Part shown: positions 25,842 to 34,856 of the stretch, in pieces
How positions within the stretch are numbered: position 1 is the first letter of the stretch
Layout: each line of letters starts with the position of its first letter
Source: Frondihabitans sp. PAMC 28766
GTDB taxonomy: Bacteria; Actinomycetota; Actinomycetes; Actinomycetales; Microbacteriaceae
Direction of reading: 5' to 3'
DNA length: 64,000 bases
Assembly (NCBI RefSeq): GCF_001577365.1
Contig: NZ_CP014513.1
Location: 2,356,001-2,420,000, forward strand
Notes under the pieces: model-generated
The model's database searches: none
Told to the model about the DNA's origin: nothing
Seen by the model: the letters and a program-made list of their open reading frames with translations, nothing else
Position numbers and translations under genes: made by a program

Positions 25842-27143
25842 TCAGCGGGCGAGAGCCGCCGCCACGCGATCCCACCAGGCATCGGAGGCCGTGCGTGCGG
25901 CGTCGATGCGAGACTCCCACGACGACTGGATCGCAACCCGGGCACCCCACGCGTCGAGCACCGTTGTCGCGGCCGAGCCGTCGACGATCCCGGTCGCCGT
26001 GACGACGGCATCCTGGCCGAAATTGCCGAGTGCCCCGGTCAGCTTCACGGTGGTGTAGTCGTCGACGGCGATGCCGACGGTCGGTACGCCTGCTGCCACG
26101 GCGAAGACCGCGGGGTGGTAGCGGCTCGTGATGACGAGCGAAGCCTCACGCGCCACCGAAGCGGCGGCGGTCGAGGTCGTCGTGGGCTCGATGCGCCACG
26201 GCACGTCCGAGCCGAGCGCGACGAGGGCGTCGATCACGCGGCGGTGCTCGACCGAGTCGCCGCGCTCGTCACCGGCGACGAGGGAGGCGAAGTGCGCGAG
26301 AAAGACGATCTCCAGCCCGGCCGGGGATGCGACGCGGTCGAGCAGGGCGGCCAGTGACGTCGCAAAAGCGGCTGGGTCGACTCCGTTGAGGTGCCGAGCG
26401 AGCGTGACGAGAAGGTACGGCCGCATCGCCTCGGGAGCCCCGCCGTCGCCCACCGGGCCCGACGCGGGCACGCCAACCGCTCCGGACGCGGGGCCGCCGC
26501 CGACCGCTCCGGACGCGGGCGCGCCCGCCCCGACGAAGCTCGCATCGTCGATCGTGCCCTGCGTGATACCGGCCGGCACCCCGAGATCCTGCACCAGGCG
26601 CGCGGACGCGCTCTCGCGCAGCCCGACGAGCCGCGCCGACGAGAGAAGCGAACCCACGAGCGAGCGGTCGTCGCCGTCGAGCTCGGGCCCGATCGTCTGC
26701 CCGCTGACCACGAGGGGCTTGCCGAACAGCGCCGCGAGGCGCCCGAGGCAGGCCCGCTCGAAGACGTGCATCGGCCAGATCGAGGCCATGTTGCCGCCGC
26801 CGGTGATGGCGACACCGTCGGCGTCGCGCACCGCGGCGATCACGACGTGCGCCGAGTCGTCGGCCGACAGCAGCCCGGTCGCGCCGCCGGCGGTCCGCAG
26901 CACCCGGTCGAATCGCGACACCATGCCGGCGCGGTCGCCGACGGCCGCGGGCGAGAAGCCGAGGTTCTGCAGGGCGGCGACACCGTAGCGCGCCTGCGTC
27001 TCCCGAGGGTTCACCGAGAGGGCGGTGATTCCCGCGACCCCGCGCCGCGAGACCTGCGTCGCGAACTCCTCGAACATGGCCTCGTCTCCGATGTGGATCA
27101 TGTCGTCGACGACGCCGATGTCTCCGATGGCGACGATTCTCAC
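25842..27143 (-). CDS. Polysaccharide pyruvyltransferase family protein
   Basis: A 433-residue protein of the CsaB/WcaK pyruvyltransferase fold: an N-terminal Rossmann-like start (GDIGVVDDMIHIGDEAM), GGGNM in the middle, and SRYHPAVFAVAAGVPTVGI near the C-terminus. Members attach pyruvate ketals to cell-surface sugars. A linker around 200-230 repeats PASGAVG and is encoded by DNA tandem repeats. It diverges from two glycosyltransferase genes, so all may build one glycan. Confidence 0.85.
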   Translation of the reverse strand: MRIVAIGDIGVVDDMIHIGDEAMFEEFATQVSRRGVAGITALSVNPRETQARYGVAALQNLGFSPAAVGDRAGMVSRFDRVLRTAGGATGLLSADDSAHVVIAAVRDADGVAITGGGNMASIWPMHVFERACLGRLAALFGKPLVVSGQTIGPELDGDDRSLVGSLLSSARLVGLRESASARLVQDLGVPAGITQGTIDDASFVGAGAPASGAVGGGPASGAVGVPASGPVGDGGAPEAMRPYLLVTLARHLNGVDPAAFATSLAALLDRVASPAGLEIVFLAHFASLVAGDERGDSVEHRRVIDALVALGSDVPWRIEPTTTSTAAASVAREASLVITSRYHPAVFAVAAGVPTVGIAVDDYTTVKLTGALGNFGQDAVVTATGIVDGSAATTVLDAWGARVAIQSSWESRIDAARTASDAWWDRVAAALAR

Positions 27144-27282
27144 GAGGGCTCCGAACTGTGGGGGCGGATGGTCGCTCGATGTTACCGATGAGCGCTTCGG
27201 ACGGCGGACACCCGAGACGTCTACAGTTCACGCGCGGACCCGCTTCAGCGACCGTGTACCCCGATCGTGAAAGAAGCCGCCC

Positions 27283-29589
27283 ATGGGCATCCAGACAGCA
27301 CTCGACGCCGTTCAGAAGGCCGAACGCCTCGCCGACGCGCTGCGTCTCGCCGACGACCTCGCGTTCGAGGCCGCCCGAACCGGCGGCGTCCGCACGATCC
27401 GCATTCTGAGCGGCGCGATCGGGGCGGCCGACGGCGACCAGTTGACGGCGATCGCCGCGACACATGCTCTGGCTCAGGTGTTCGACGAGCAGGCGGACGT
27501 AGTGCTGTCGGGGCTGCTGTCGAGCGACAGGGGGTTCCTGCGTGAGCATGCCGCTCTGGCGCTCAGCTCTCGGCTCCCGCGATTCGACACGATCGGCCGA
27601 TTGATCGGATTGATCGCCCAGGGTGGGTTCGCCGGCATGGTCGCGCAGCGAGTGCTCGAGCAGTGGGCCCCGCAGATCCCCGACCACGTGGGCATCGGGG
27701 TCGAGGGCGCGCTGGTGAGCACGCGCGAGACCGACGCCCGCTACCGCCTCGTCGAGACGCTGGGCCTCGTGCGCGGCAGGATCGCGAGGCGCCCGCTCCT
27801 CTCGATCGCCGGCAACGAAACCGAGGCGCCGCGGGTGCGCATCGCGGCCGTCGCAGCCCTGGGCCAGCGGCGCGGCGAGCCGGGCATCGTGCCCTTCCTC
27901 GAAGAGCTGTCGGGCGGTGAGGGTTTCGTGGCCGACGCGGCACGCCTGGCAATCGTCGACCTGTCGGCCGGCGAAGCGTCTCGCGAGCCCGTCGAGGGCG
28001 CGGGCCTCACCGTCGCCCAGCTCTTCCTCCACGCCGACATCGACGCCGACCTCACGCAGGCGGGCAGTGGCGACAACGGCGGCATCGCGACACTGCTCGT
28101 GAGGCTCGGCGACCAGCTCGCGATCGTGCCCGACGGCACGACGGGCGCAGGAGCCGGCGCCCGCGTCGATCGAGTCATCACGCTCTCGAGGGGGTCGATC
28201 TCCGGTGCCGTCGAGAGCGTCGCCGAGATCGCCGGCCGCGAGACCGGCCACACGTACGGGCGTGTGCCACTGCTGAGCGAACCCGTGCAGTCGGCCAACG
28301 CGTGGCCGCTGCGGGTGGCTGCCCGGCGGGGCATCCGGCGGATCCTCCGGGCGGCCGGGCACGTAGACGTGTTGCACCTGCGGATGGCCGACGTGGGCAG
28401 CCTCGCCGCCGCCGACGTCGCCCGCGAGCTGGACATCCCCGTGGTGTTCACGGTCGCGCCCGACCCGCACGCGGTCATCGACTCGCTCGACCTCTCGGGC
28501 CGCCTCACCCGCGAGAACTTCGGCGAGGCCGACGCGGTCGAGCACTACTGGTTCCGCACCCGGCTCGTGCAGCAGCTGGCCGCGAACGCGTCGCACACGG
28601 TGCTCTTCCCTCGGCCGAAGCTCGCCGAGTCGATGAAGTCGCTCGTCGGAATCGACCTGACGGCGCACCCCGAGCGGCACACCGTGGTGCCCGAGGGCAT
28701 CGATCTCGAGGTGGTCGATCGTGCGGTCGCGGATGCGGCGGCCTTCGCTGCGGCGGGCGCTGCGGCGGGGCCTCACCTTTTCGGCTCGGCCGGGTCGGCG
28801 GGGGAGTCTGATTCTGCCGAAAAGGTGAGGCTGAGCACCCCCTCCCCGGCGGGCGTGGGCCTCGCCGAGCTGCGCGACCTGCTTGCGACACTCCCGGCCG
28901 AGCGCCGCGGGCTGCCGCTGCTGATCAGCGTCGGCCGCTTCCACCGAGTGAAGGGCATGGCATCGATCGTCGAGGCGTGGGCCGCGCCGCCCGGGCCCGA
29001 CGGCACAGCGCTTCGCGACCGCGCGAACCTCCTGCTGATCGGTGGCGACCTCGAAAACCCCTCGGCCGACGAGCGCCAGCAGCTCGACGCGATCGCCGCC
29101 GTCGTGTCGCGTCCGCTGGAGGTCGAGAGCGGCCTGCTGCTGCCGGGCCACCGCCCCAACGACGTCGTGGCCCGCTGGGTCGCCGCCGCGCGCTTTGGTG
29201 TGCCCGGCCTCGCCGCGCCGGGCGGCGTGTACGTCTGCGGCAGCCTGAAAGAGGAGTTCGGCATCGCGCTGCTCGAGGCCATGGGCGCAGGCCTCATGGT
29301 GGTGGCGCCCGACGGCGGGGGGCCGGCGACGTACGTCGAGAACGGGGTGACCGGGATCCTGACGCGCACCTGGGATGTCGACCAGCTGCGCCTCGGCATC
29401 GGGTCCGCCCTCGACCTCGTCGCCGCCGAAATAGCGGCAGAGGCCGGCGACGCTCGCTCCGCACTGTCGCGCACGACCGTCGAGCGCAGCTTCACGATCC
29501 AGGCCATGGCTCGCAAGCTCACCGGCGTCTATGCCGACGTCGCGCGCGACGAGGCCGAGACCCGAGCGTGGACGGCCGCCCTGCGATGA
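27283..29589 (+). CDS. Glycosyltransferase with N-terminal HEAT-like region
   Basis: A 768-residue two-part protein. Residues 1-240 look like alpha-helical HEAT-type repeats. The remainder is a GT-B glycosyltransferase of family 4 type, with an ISVGRFHRVKG donor-domain start and GSLKEEFGIALLEAMGAG as the nucleotide-sugar motif. Residues 497-516 are encoded by a palindromic DNA element (28771-28830) and form a low-complexity insert. The next gene overlaps by ATGA. Substrate unknown; probably a surface polymer. Confidence 0.85.
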   Translation: MGIQTALDAVQKAERLADALRLADDLAFEAARTGGVRTIRILSGAIGAADGDQLTAIAATHALAQVFDEQADVVLSGLLSSDRGFLREHAALALSSRLPRFDTIGRLIGLIAQGGFAGMVAQRVLEQWAPQIPDHVGIGVEGALVSTRETDARYRLVETLGLVRGRIARRPLLSIAGNETEAPRVRIAAVAALGQRRGEPGIVPFLEELSGGEGFVADAARLAIVDLSAGEASREPVEGAGLTVAQLFLHADIDADLTQAGSGDNGGIATLLVRLGDQLAIVPDGTTGAGAGARVDRVITLSRGSISGAVESVAEIAGRETGHTYGRVPLLSEPVQSANAWPLRVAARRGIRRILRAAGHVDVLHLRMADVGSLAAADVARELDIPVVFTVAPDPHAVIDSLDLSGRLTRENFGEADAVEHYWFRTRLVQQLAANASHTVLFPRPKLAESMKSLVGIDLTAHPERHTVVPEGIDLEVVDRAVADAAAFAAAGAAAGPHLFGSAGSAGESDSAEKVRLSTPSPAGVGLAELRDLLATLPAERRGLPLLISVGRFHRVKGMASIVEAWAAPPGPDGTALRDRANLLLIGGDLENPSADERQQLDAIAAVVSRPLEVESGLLLPGHRPNDVVARWVAAARFGVPGLAAPGGVYVCGSLKEEFGIALLEAMGAGLMVVAPDGGGPATYVENGVTGILTRTWDVDQLRLGIGSALDLVAAEIAAEAGDARSALSRTTVERSFTIQAMARKLTGVYADVARDEAETRAWTAALR
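28771..28830. repeat. Palindromic element, family B, inside a coding sequence
   Basis: CCTCACCTTTTCGGC at 28771-28785 and its exact complement at 28816-28830 flank a 30-base loop. Copies sharing ACCTTTTCGGCTC lie between genes at 53738 and 54930. The 60 bp begin on a codon boundary and add 20 codons. Confidence 0.8.
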
Positions 29590-30941
29590 CCCTTCTGATC
29601 ATCAGCCCCGACTACGCCTCGCACCTTCTGCCGCTGGCGACCTTCGGCACGGCGTGGCGCGACCGGGGCGAGCGCGTCGTCGTCGCCACCGGCCCCGCGA
29701 CCGCGGCGATCGTTGAAAGCTTCGGGTTCGAACGGGTCGAACTGTCGCTGGCACGGGGCTCGAACGGCGGCGTGATCCGCGCCGACGATCAGCCCGAGGG
29801 CGAAGACGACTCGCTGCGCGGCTTCTTCGACGCCACCCGCGAGGGCATGGTCGAGACGCTGGCGTACCAGGCTCGCGAACGCCTGACCGACCTCATGTGG
29901 CAGCCCGTCGAGACAGCCCGCCGGGTGCTCGAAGTCGTCGAGGCCGTCCGGCCTGACCAGATCATGGTCGACCACCTCGCGTTCAGCGCGCGCCTCGCTT
30001 TGACCGCCGGCCGGGTGCCGCATGCCGACGTCGTGCTCGGGCACCCTTCGGCGCTGCCGGTCGCCGGCGAGCTCTACGGGTTCCCTCCGGCGTGGCCCGA
30101 AGCATTCACGTCGGATCCTGCCGCCCTCGCGTCCCTCCGCGACCTGTGCGATCGGGTCAGCGCCTCGTTCACGGCCGAGTGGAACGCCGCCCTGCTGTCG
30201 CTCGACCCCGGGGCCGAGCCGTCCGCCTCGGCGTTCGAGGAGCACGGCGACCTGCTGCTCTACAACTATCCGGGCGAGCTCGCAGCATCCGATCGAGAGC
30301 TGCCGCCGCACGCGTTCGTCGGGTCGGCGGCGCGCGACGAGGTGCAGGATCCCGACGTGGAGGCCTGGCTCGCATCGCCCGAGCCGTTCGTCTACGTGAG
30401 TTTCGGAAGCTTCCTGTCGGTGCGCTCCGACGTGCTGGGTCGGGTGGCGGCCGCGCTGACCTCGCTCTTACGCTCGCGCCCCGGCCTCCGCGCCGCCATC
30501 GCTCTCGGCTCGGCGTCGCTCGACGAACTCACGGCGGCTGTGGGCGGGCCGCTGCCTTCGTCATGGCTGGTACGCGAGTTCTTACCGCAGGTGCGGCTGC
30601 TGCGCGACGCTGCAGCCGCAGTCACGCACGGTGGCAACAACAGCGTGACCGAGGCGATGACGTTCGGTGTGCCGTTGGTCGTGCTGCCGTTCTCGACCGA
30701 CCAGTTCGCCGGTGCAGCCGCGATCGAGGCGGCAGGATCCGGCGTGGTGCTGCCCCCGAACACCGCCACGGTCGACGAGGTGTCGGCTGCGCTCGCGTGG
30801 GCTCTGTCCCTCCGCGACTCCGGTTCGTCGGCAGCGGTGCGGCTCGCCGCGCTCGCTGATTCACTGCAGGCCGTGCCCGGCCGGGAGCGGGCCTGGGCGG
30901 CGCTCGCCGAGCCGGCCGTGCCGCCCGCGCGGATCGGCTGA
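29586..30941 (+). CDS. UDP-glycosyltransferase-like enzyme (GT1 type)
   Basis: A 451-residue GT-B enzyme. The C-terminal domain carries the GT1 donor motif, here FLPQVRLLRDAAAAVTHGGN with THGGNNSV and PFSTDQF following. Such enzymes glycosylate lipids or small molecules. Overlaps the preceding glycosyltransferase gene by four bases. Confidence 0.88.
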   Translation: MTLLIISPDYASHLLPLATFGTAWRDRGERVVVATGPATAAIVESFGFERVELSLARGSNGGVIRADDQPEGEDDSLRGFFDATREGMVETLAYQARERLTDLMWQPVETARRVLEVVEAVRPDQIMVDHLAFSARLALTAGRVPHADVVLGHPSALPVAGELYGFPPAWPEAFTSDPAALASLRDLCDRVSASFTAEWNAALLSLDPGAEPSASAFEEHGDLLLYNYPGELAASDRELPPHAFVGSAARDEVQDPDVEAWLASPEPFVYVSFGSFLSVRSDVLGRVAAALTSLLRSRPGLRAAIALGSASLDELTAAVGGPLPSSWLVREFLPQVRLLRDAAAAVTHGGNNSVTEAMTFGVPLVVLPFSTDQFAGAAAIEAAGSGVVLPPNTATVDEVSAALAWALSLRDSGSSAAVRLAALADSLQAVPGRERAWAALAEPAVPPARIG

Positions 30942-31046
30942 GCCACGGCCGCGGAGGCCGCCTCCGTGCCGGGCGCACGGCTCGCCGACCCGTCGGCTGC
31001 GCGCGGCCTCCCCGGACTCCGCCGGAGTGCTGCCCTCCGTCCGGAC

Positions 31047-31114
31047 GCATGAGTCCGGTTTTACGCAAGAAGTCCGAACTAGTCGCCGTGGGTTGCGTGA
31101 AAACGGACTCATGC
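31047..31114. repeat. Palindromic element, family D copy 1
   Basis: 22-bp arms (31047-31068 and 31093-31114) with two mismatches, beginning GCATGAGTCCGG. A related element lies at 63247-63310. It sits between a rightward and a leftward gene and may act as a terminator. Confidence 0.75.
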
Positions 31115-31171
31115 CCGCAGAGCGGTCAGGGCCGGCCTGCCAGGGCCGGCGTCCAGGGCGGCGCCGGGGCG

Positions 31172-31894
31172 TCAGCGCGGGGCGACGAGGGCGCGCATCG
31201 CGTCGGGTGACGCGGCCGCATCGCGGTAGCGCTGCATGAGGGCGGCGTTGAGGTCGTACTGAGGGCCTTCGCGCAGCTGTGTCTCGTGGTGCAGAGCGAA
31301 CACCGAGCCGTCGTGGCGCTGCGGGGGAGCGCCGAGGAGGGTCTCGTGGGCCACATACCAGGCGGCGTCTTCGAAGCCCCAGCCACGGAAGCGCTCGTCC
31401 TGGCCGCCGTGCCGCCACCAGGTCTCGGGCGTCGTGACGTACACGCCCGAGCATGCTCCGGCGATCAGCTCGAAGTCGCACGCCTCGAGCGCAGTGCCGG
31501 CCCGGAACTCGGCGGTGCCGGTGCGGCCAAGCCAGTGGTACTCCGTGTAGGGCAGGTGCACTCGGCCGGAGGTACGCGCGGCGACGATCGCCTCGCGCAG
31601 GGGGCCCTGCTGCGGCATTGTGTCGGCGTCGCCGATGACGACGACGTCGGCGCCAGGATCAGCATCGGCGCGGCCGGCCGAGCGGCTCCCGACCCCGACG
31701 CGTTCGGTTTCGGAACGCTCGGCGGCCTGGGCCACGCCGAGGTTGCGGCACCGCGCCAAGTTAAACGGCTCGTCGCCGGAGTCGACGGTGACGATCTCGG
31801 CCTCGGGCAGATTGGCCGTGTACCAGGCGTGCACCTCGTCGAAGGCCGCCACCCGCGACGGCTGGGGGCGCCACGGCAGCACGACGGTCAGCAT
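31172..31894 (-). CDS. Family 2-type glycosyltransferase
   Basis: A 240-residue GT-A enzyme: nucleotide-sugar motif IGDADTMP (DAD) near residue 89, and RFRGWGFEDAAW near 170, as in galactosyltransferase-like C-terminal domains. Small for the family but complete. Convergent with the GT1-type gene. Confidence 0.8.
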   Translation of the reverse strand: MLTVVLPWRPQPSRVAAFDEVHAWYTANLPEAEIVTVDSGDEPFNLARCRNLGVAQAAERSETERVGVGSRSAGRADADPGADVVVIGDADTMPQQGPLREAIVAARTSGRVHLPYTEYHWLGRTGTAEFRAGTALEACDFELIAGACSGVYVTTPETWWRHGGQDERFRGWGFEDAAWYVAHETLLGAPPQRHDGSVFALHHETQLREGPQYDLNAALMQRYRDAAASPDAMRALVAPR

Positions 31895-32321
31895 CTCGCG
31901 AGCCTACTGGCGTGCGGCCGCCGGTGTGACGCCCAGCAGTCAGCGCGCCGGTAGCGAGCCCCGGCAGTTCGCGCCGGGTCCGCCCAGATGTGCGGGCATG
32001 GCGTGAGTGTCCGCCTGTCGGCGCGGGTTCGCGCCGAGGCGCCCGCCGGATGACACGGGGCCCGCGCGATCAGGCGGGCAGGCTGCAAGCGTGTGGCCAC
32101 CGGGCCAGGCCCCCGCCGTAGTGGTGCCCGGCACAATTCACGAGGACCGCGCATGTGCGCGGCCCACGCCCGAACTGCCGGAGCCGGGCGAGCCGCCGCG
32201 CATGACGGGAGAGCCGCAGCCCGAGCCGGCCGGGCCACACCCCACACCGACACCTGTGGCTTTGCCAAGCGATGTCACCCGAACCTGCCCGGTGGCGCGG
32301 CGAACGCAATAGGGTGCACAG
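31895..32321. other. GC-rich gap with degenerate repeat copies
   Basis: No gene is seen in these 427 bp. Two parts (about 31960-32010 and 32120-32170) resemble the 81-bp unit at 25.3 kb: CCCGGCAGTTCGCG and ATGTGCGGGC, then GTGCCCGGCA and CGCGCATGTGCGCG. The promoter of the following operon must lie in the last 150 bp. Confidence 0.5.
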
Positions 32322-34847
32322 ATGACGGCAGAGCTCACGCTGGGCGCAGAAGAAGAGCTCCACCTCATCGACCTCGAGACGAAGCGTCTGTCGGCGAAGG
32401 CGCCGCAGCTGCTCTCCAAGCTGCCGGGCGACCGCTACGGCGCCGAGCTGCAGCGCACGACGGTCGAGACCAACGTGCCGGTCGTGACGAATCTGACCGA
32501 TCTGCGCCGTGAGATCCTGGCGCTTCGCAAAGACCTGATCGACGTCACCAGCGGCGAGCGCCTCGCCATCGCAGCGGCGGGAACCGCACCGCGCAGCGAG
32601 TTCGCCGACTTCGAGCTGACCACCACGGGCCGCTACGGCCGCATGCAAGAGCAGTACCGCATGCTCGTCGACGAGCAGCTGATCTGCGGGCTGCAGATCC
32701 ACGTCGGGGTGAGCGACCGCGACCTCGCCGTGAAGATCGCCGGCCGCGTCGCGCCGGTGCTGCCGGCCCTCCTCGCCCTGAGCGCGAGCAGCCCGTACTG
32801 GAACGGGCAGGACACCGGCTACGCGAGCATCCGCTCGATCATCTGGCAGCGCTGGCCGAGCGCCGGCGCGACGGGCCCCATGTCGAGCGCTGCCGAATAC
32901 GACCGCATGGTGCAGGATCTCATCGGCTCGGGCGTCATCGCCGACGCGAAGATGGCGTACTTCGACGTGCGCCCGTCCTCCCACGCTCCGACTCTCGAGC
33001 TGCGCACCTGCGACGCGTGCCCGCTCGTCGACGATGCCGTGCTGATCGCCGGCCTCTTCCGCGCCGCTGTTCGGGCCGCAGAGCAGAGCATCGAGGAGGA
33101 CCGCTTCGTCGAGACCCGCGCCGCCCCGCTGCACCGTGCCGCGATGTGGCAGGCGGCCCGCGCGGGGCTCACGGGTGAGCTGCTCGACCTCGAGGCGCAC
33201 CCCGTGCGGCTGCCCGCGCCGATGGCGATCCGCCAGCTCGTCAGCCGCCTCCGTCCGCAGCTGGAGGAGCTCGGCGACTGGGCCGACGTCTCCTTCCTTG
33301 TCGAGCAGACCCTCGCCCGCGGCAACTCCGCCGACCGTCAGCGTGCGGCCTACGCCGAACGCGGCGAGCTCGACGACGTCGTCGACCTGGTCGTCAAAGA
33401 GACCCACGGCCCCGCGGGCGGCGCCGTCGCCACGCTGCCCGTCCTCACCGGCTATCGCTTCCGCGCCGGCGACGAGGCGATCGGGCCGGGCCTCCACCCG
33501 CGCCCGTCGTACGTCGACATCGCGCCGTTCTTCCACACCCTGAGCGCCACCGAGTCGATGAGCCGCACCGAGCGCCGCGACATCTGGTCGAGGACGGCCG
33601 GCCTCAGCTTCGTGGTCGGCGACGAGAAGCGCGGCTTCGACGTCGACCTCGTGCCCCGCATTGTCACGCAGCACGAGTGGAAGCAGCTCGCGAAAGGTCT
33701 CACGCAGCGCGCGCGAGCGATCGAATGTTTTCTGGAAGACGCCTACGGCGAGCGCAGGATCGTGACGGACGGCATCCTGCGCGAAGAGGACGTCGTCGAC
33801 GCGATGGGCTGGCGGGCCGAAGCGGCGCTCCTCCCGCCGGGCACGGTGCGGGCTCCGATCCAGGGCTTCGATCTGATCCGCAACGAGTTCGGCGGCTGGC
33901 GGGTGCTCGAAGACAACGTGCGCTCGCCCTCCGGTGCGGCCTACGCAGTCGCCGTCCGCCGACTGCTCGACGAGGTCGTGCCCGAGATTCCGCGCCCCGG
34001 TGGGCTGCTGGATCCTGCGACGGTTCTGCCCCTGCTGCGCGACACTCTGCTGGCCCACGCCAAAGGCGAGGGCACGGCGGCCGTCTTCTCGGGCGGCCCC
34101 GAGAGCGGCGCGTGGTTCGAGCACCGGTCGCTGGCCGAGGGCGCGGGCCTCCTGCTGGTCACCGCCGGCGATCTCGCCGTGCACGGTCACCGCGTGGTCG
34201 AGAAAACCACGGGCCGCGTCATCGACGCCCTCTACCTGCGTCTCGACGACGAGCTGCTCGACGTGGCGACCGACGACAGCCCCGACCTCGGCGTTCGCAT
34301 CATGGACGTCGCGGCCACCGGCGACGTCTTCCTCGCCAACGCGCCGGGCAACGGCCTGGCCGACGACAAGGCGATGTACGTGGCCGTGCCCGACCTCATC
34401 GAGTACTACCTCGGCGAGAAGCCGACGCTCGAATCCGTGCCGACCTACCGCCTGCGCGACGAGGCCGAGCGCCTCGCCGTGCTCGACCGAGTGGGCGAGC
34501 TCGTCACGAAGCCGGTCGACGGGGAAGGAGGCCACGGGGTGTTGATCGGGCCGAGTGCCAACGCCGCGTCGGTGGCCGATCGGCGGGCCGCCATCGCGCA
34601 GGATCCCGACCACTGGGTCGCCCAGGAGGTCGTCACCCTGTCGCTCCACCCGACCATGACCGAGCACGGCCTCGAGCCGCGACACGTCGACCTGCGGGCG
34701 TTCGTCTACCTGACGGGCACCGGGCCGTTCGAGAGCCGCCTGGCCGACTTCGCGCTGACGCGGGTCGCGCCCGAGGGCAGCATGGTCGTCAACTCGTCGC
34801 AGGGCGGCGGCGCGAAAGACACCTGGATCATCGGGCCGGAAGGGTAG
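32322..34847 (+). CDS. Carboxylate-amine ligase (GCS2-like) fused to circularly permuted ATP-grasp
   Basis: An 841-residue fusion. Residues 1-365 form a glutamate-cysteine ligase 2/YbdK-type domain (starts LTLGAEEELHLID; EIHVGVSD-like LQIHVGVSDRD). Residues 370-841 are a circularly permuted type 2 ATP-grasp domain (FDLIRNEFGGWRVLEDNVR; KPVDGEGGHG). Both halves form amide bonds with ATP, so the protein could make an acyl dipeptide. The amidotransferase-like gene follows 10 bp downstream. In known NAGGN operons the ligase partner is instead an acetyltransferase/ATP-grasp fusion, so the product here may differ. Confidence 0.85.
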   Translation: MTAELTLGAEEELHLIDLETKRLSAKAPQLLSKLPGDRYGAELQRTTVETNVPVVTNLTDLRREILALRKDLIDVTSGERLAIAAAGTAPRSEFADFELTTTGRYGRMQEQYRMLVDEQLICGLQIHVGVSDRDLAVKIAGRVAPVLPALLALSASSPYWNGQDTGYASIRSIIWQRWPSAGATGPMSSAAEYDRMVQDLIGSGVIADAKMAYFDVRPSSHAPTLELRTCDACPLVDDAVLIAGLFRAAVRAAEQSIEEDRFVETRAAPLHRAAMWQAARAGLTGELLDLEAHPVRLPAPMAIRQLVSRLRPQLEELGDWADVSFLVEQTLARGNSADRQRAAYAERGELDDVVDLVVKETHGPAGGAVATLPVLTGYRFRAGDEAIGPGLHPRPSYVDIAPFFHTLSATESMSRTERRDIWSRTAGLSFVVGDEKRGFDVDLVPRIVTQHEWKQLAKGLTQRARAIECFLEDAYGERRIVTDGILREEDVVDAMGWRAEAALLPPGTVRAPIQGFDLIRNEFGGWRVLEDNVRSPSGAAYAVAVRRLLDEVVPEIPRPGGLLDPATVLPLLRDTLLAHAKGEGTAAVFSGGPESGAWFEHRSLAEGAGLLLVTAGDLAVHGHRVVEKTTGRVIDALYLRLDDELLDVATDDSPDLGVRIMDVAATGDVFLANAPGNGLADDKAMYVAVPDLIEYYLGEKPTLESVPTYRLRDEAERLAVLDRVGELVTKPVDGEGGHGVLIGPSANAASVADRRAAIAQDPDHWVAQEVVTLSLHPTMTEHGLEPRHVDLRAFVYLTGTGPFESRLADFALTRVAPEGSMVVNSSQGGGAKDTWIIGPEG

Positions 34848-34856
34848 GGCTGACGC

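Noticed and set aside
25186..26357. Long open frames on both strands over the 81-bp repeats
   Set aside because: The unit length is a multiple of three and very GC-rich, so every frame stays open; the products are Arg/Ala/Gly repeats without a family.
26269..29151. A 960-codon leftward frame
   Set aside because: It lies opposite the glycosyltransferase and pyruvyltransferase genes, which have clear motifs; its product is an Arg/Glu-rich antisense artefact.
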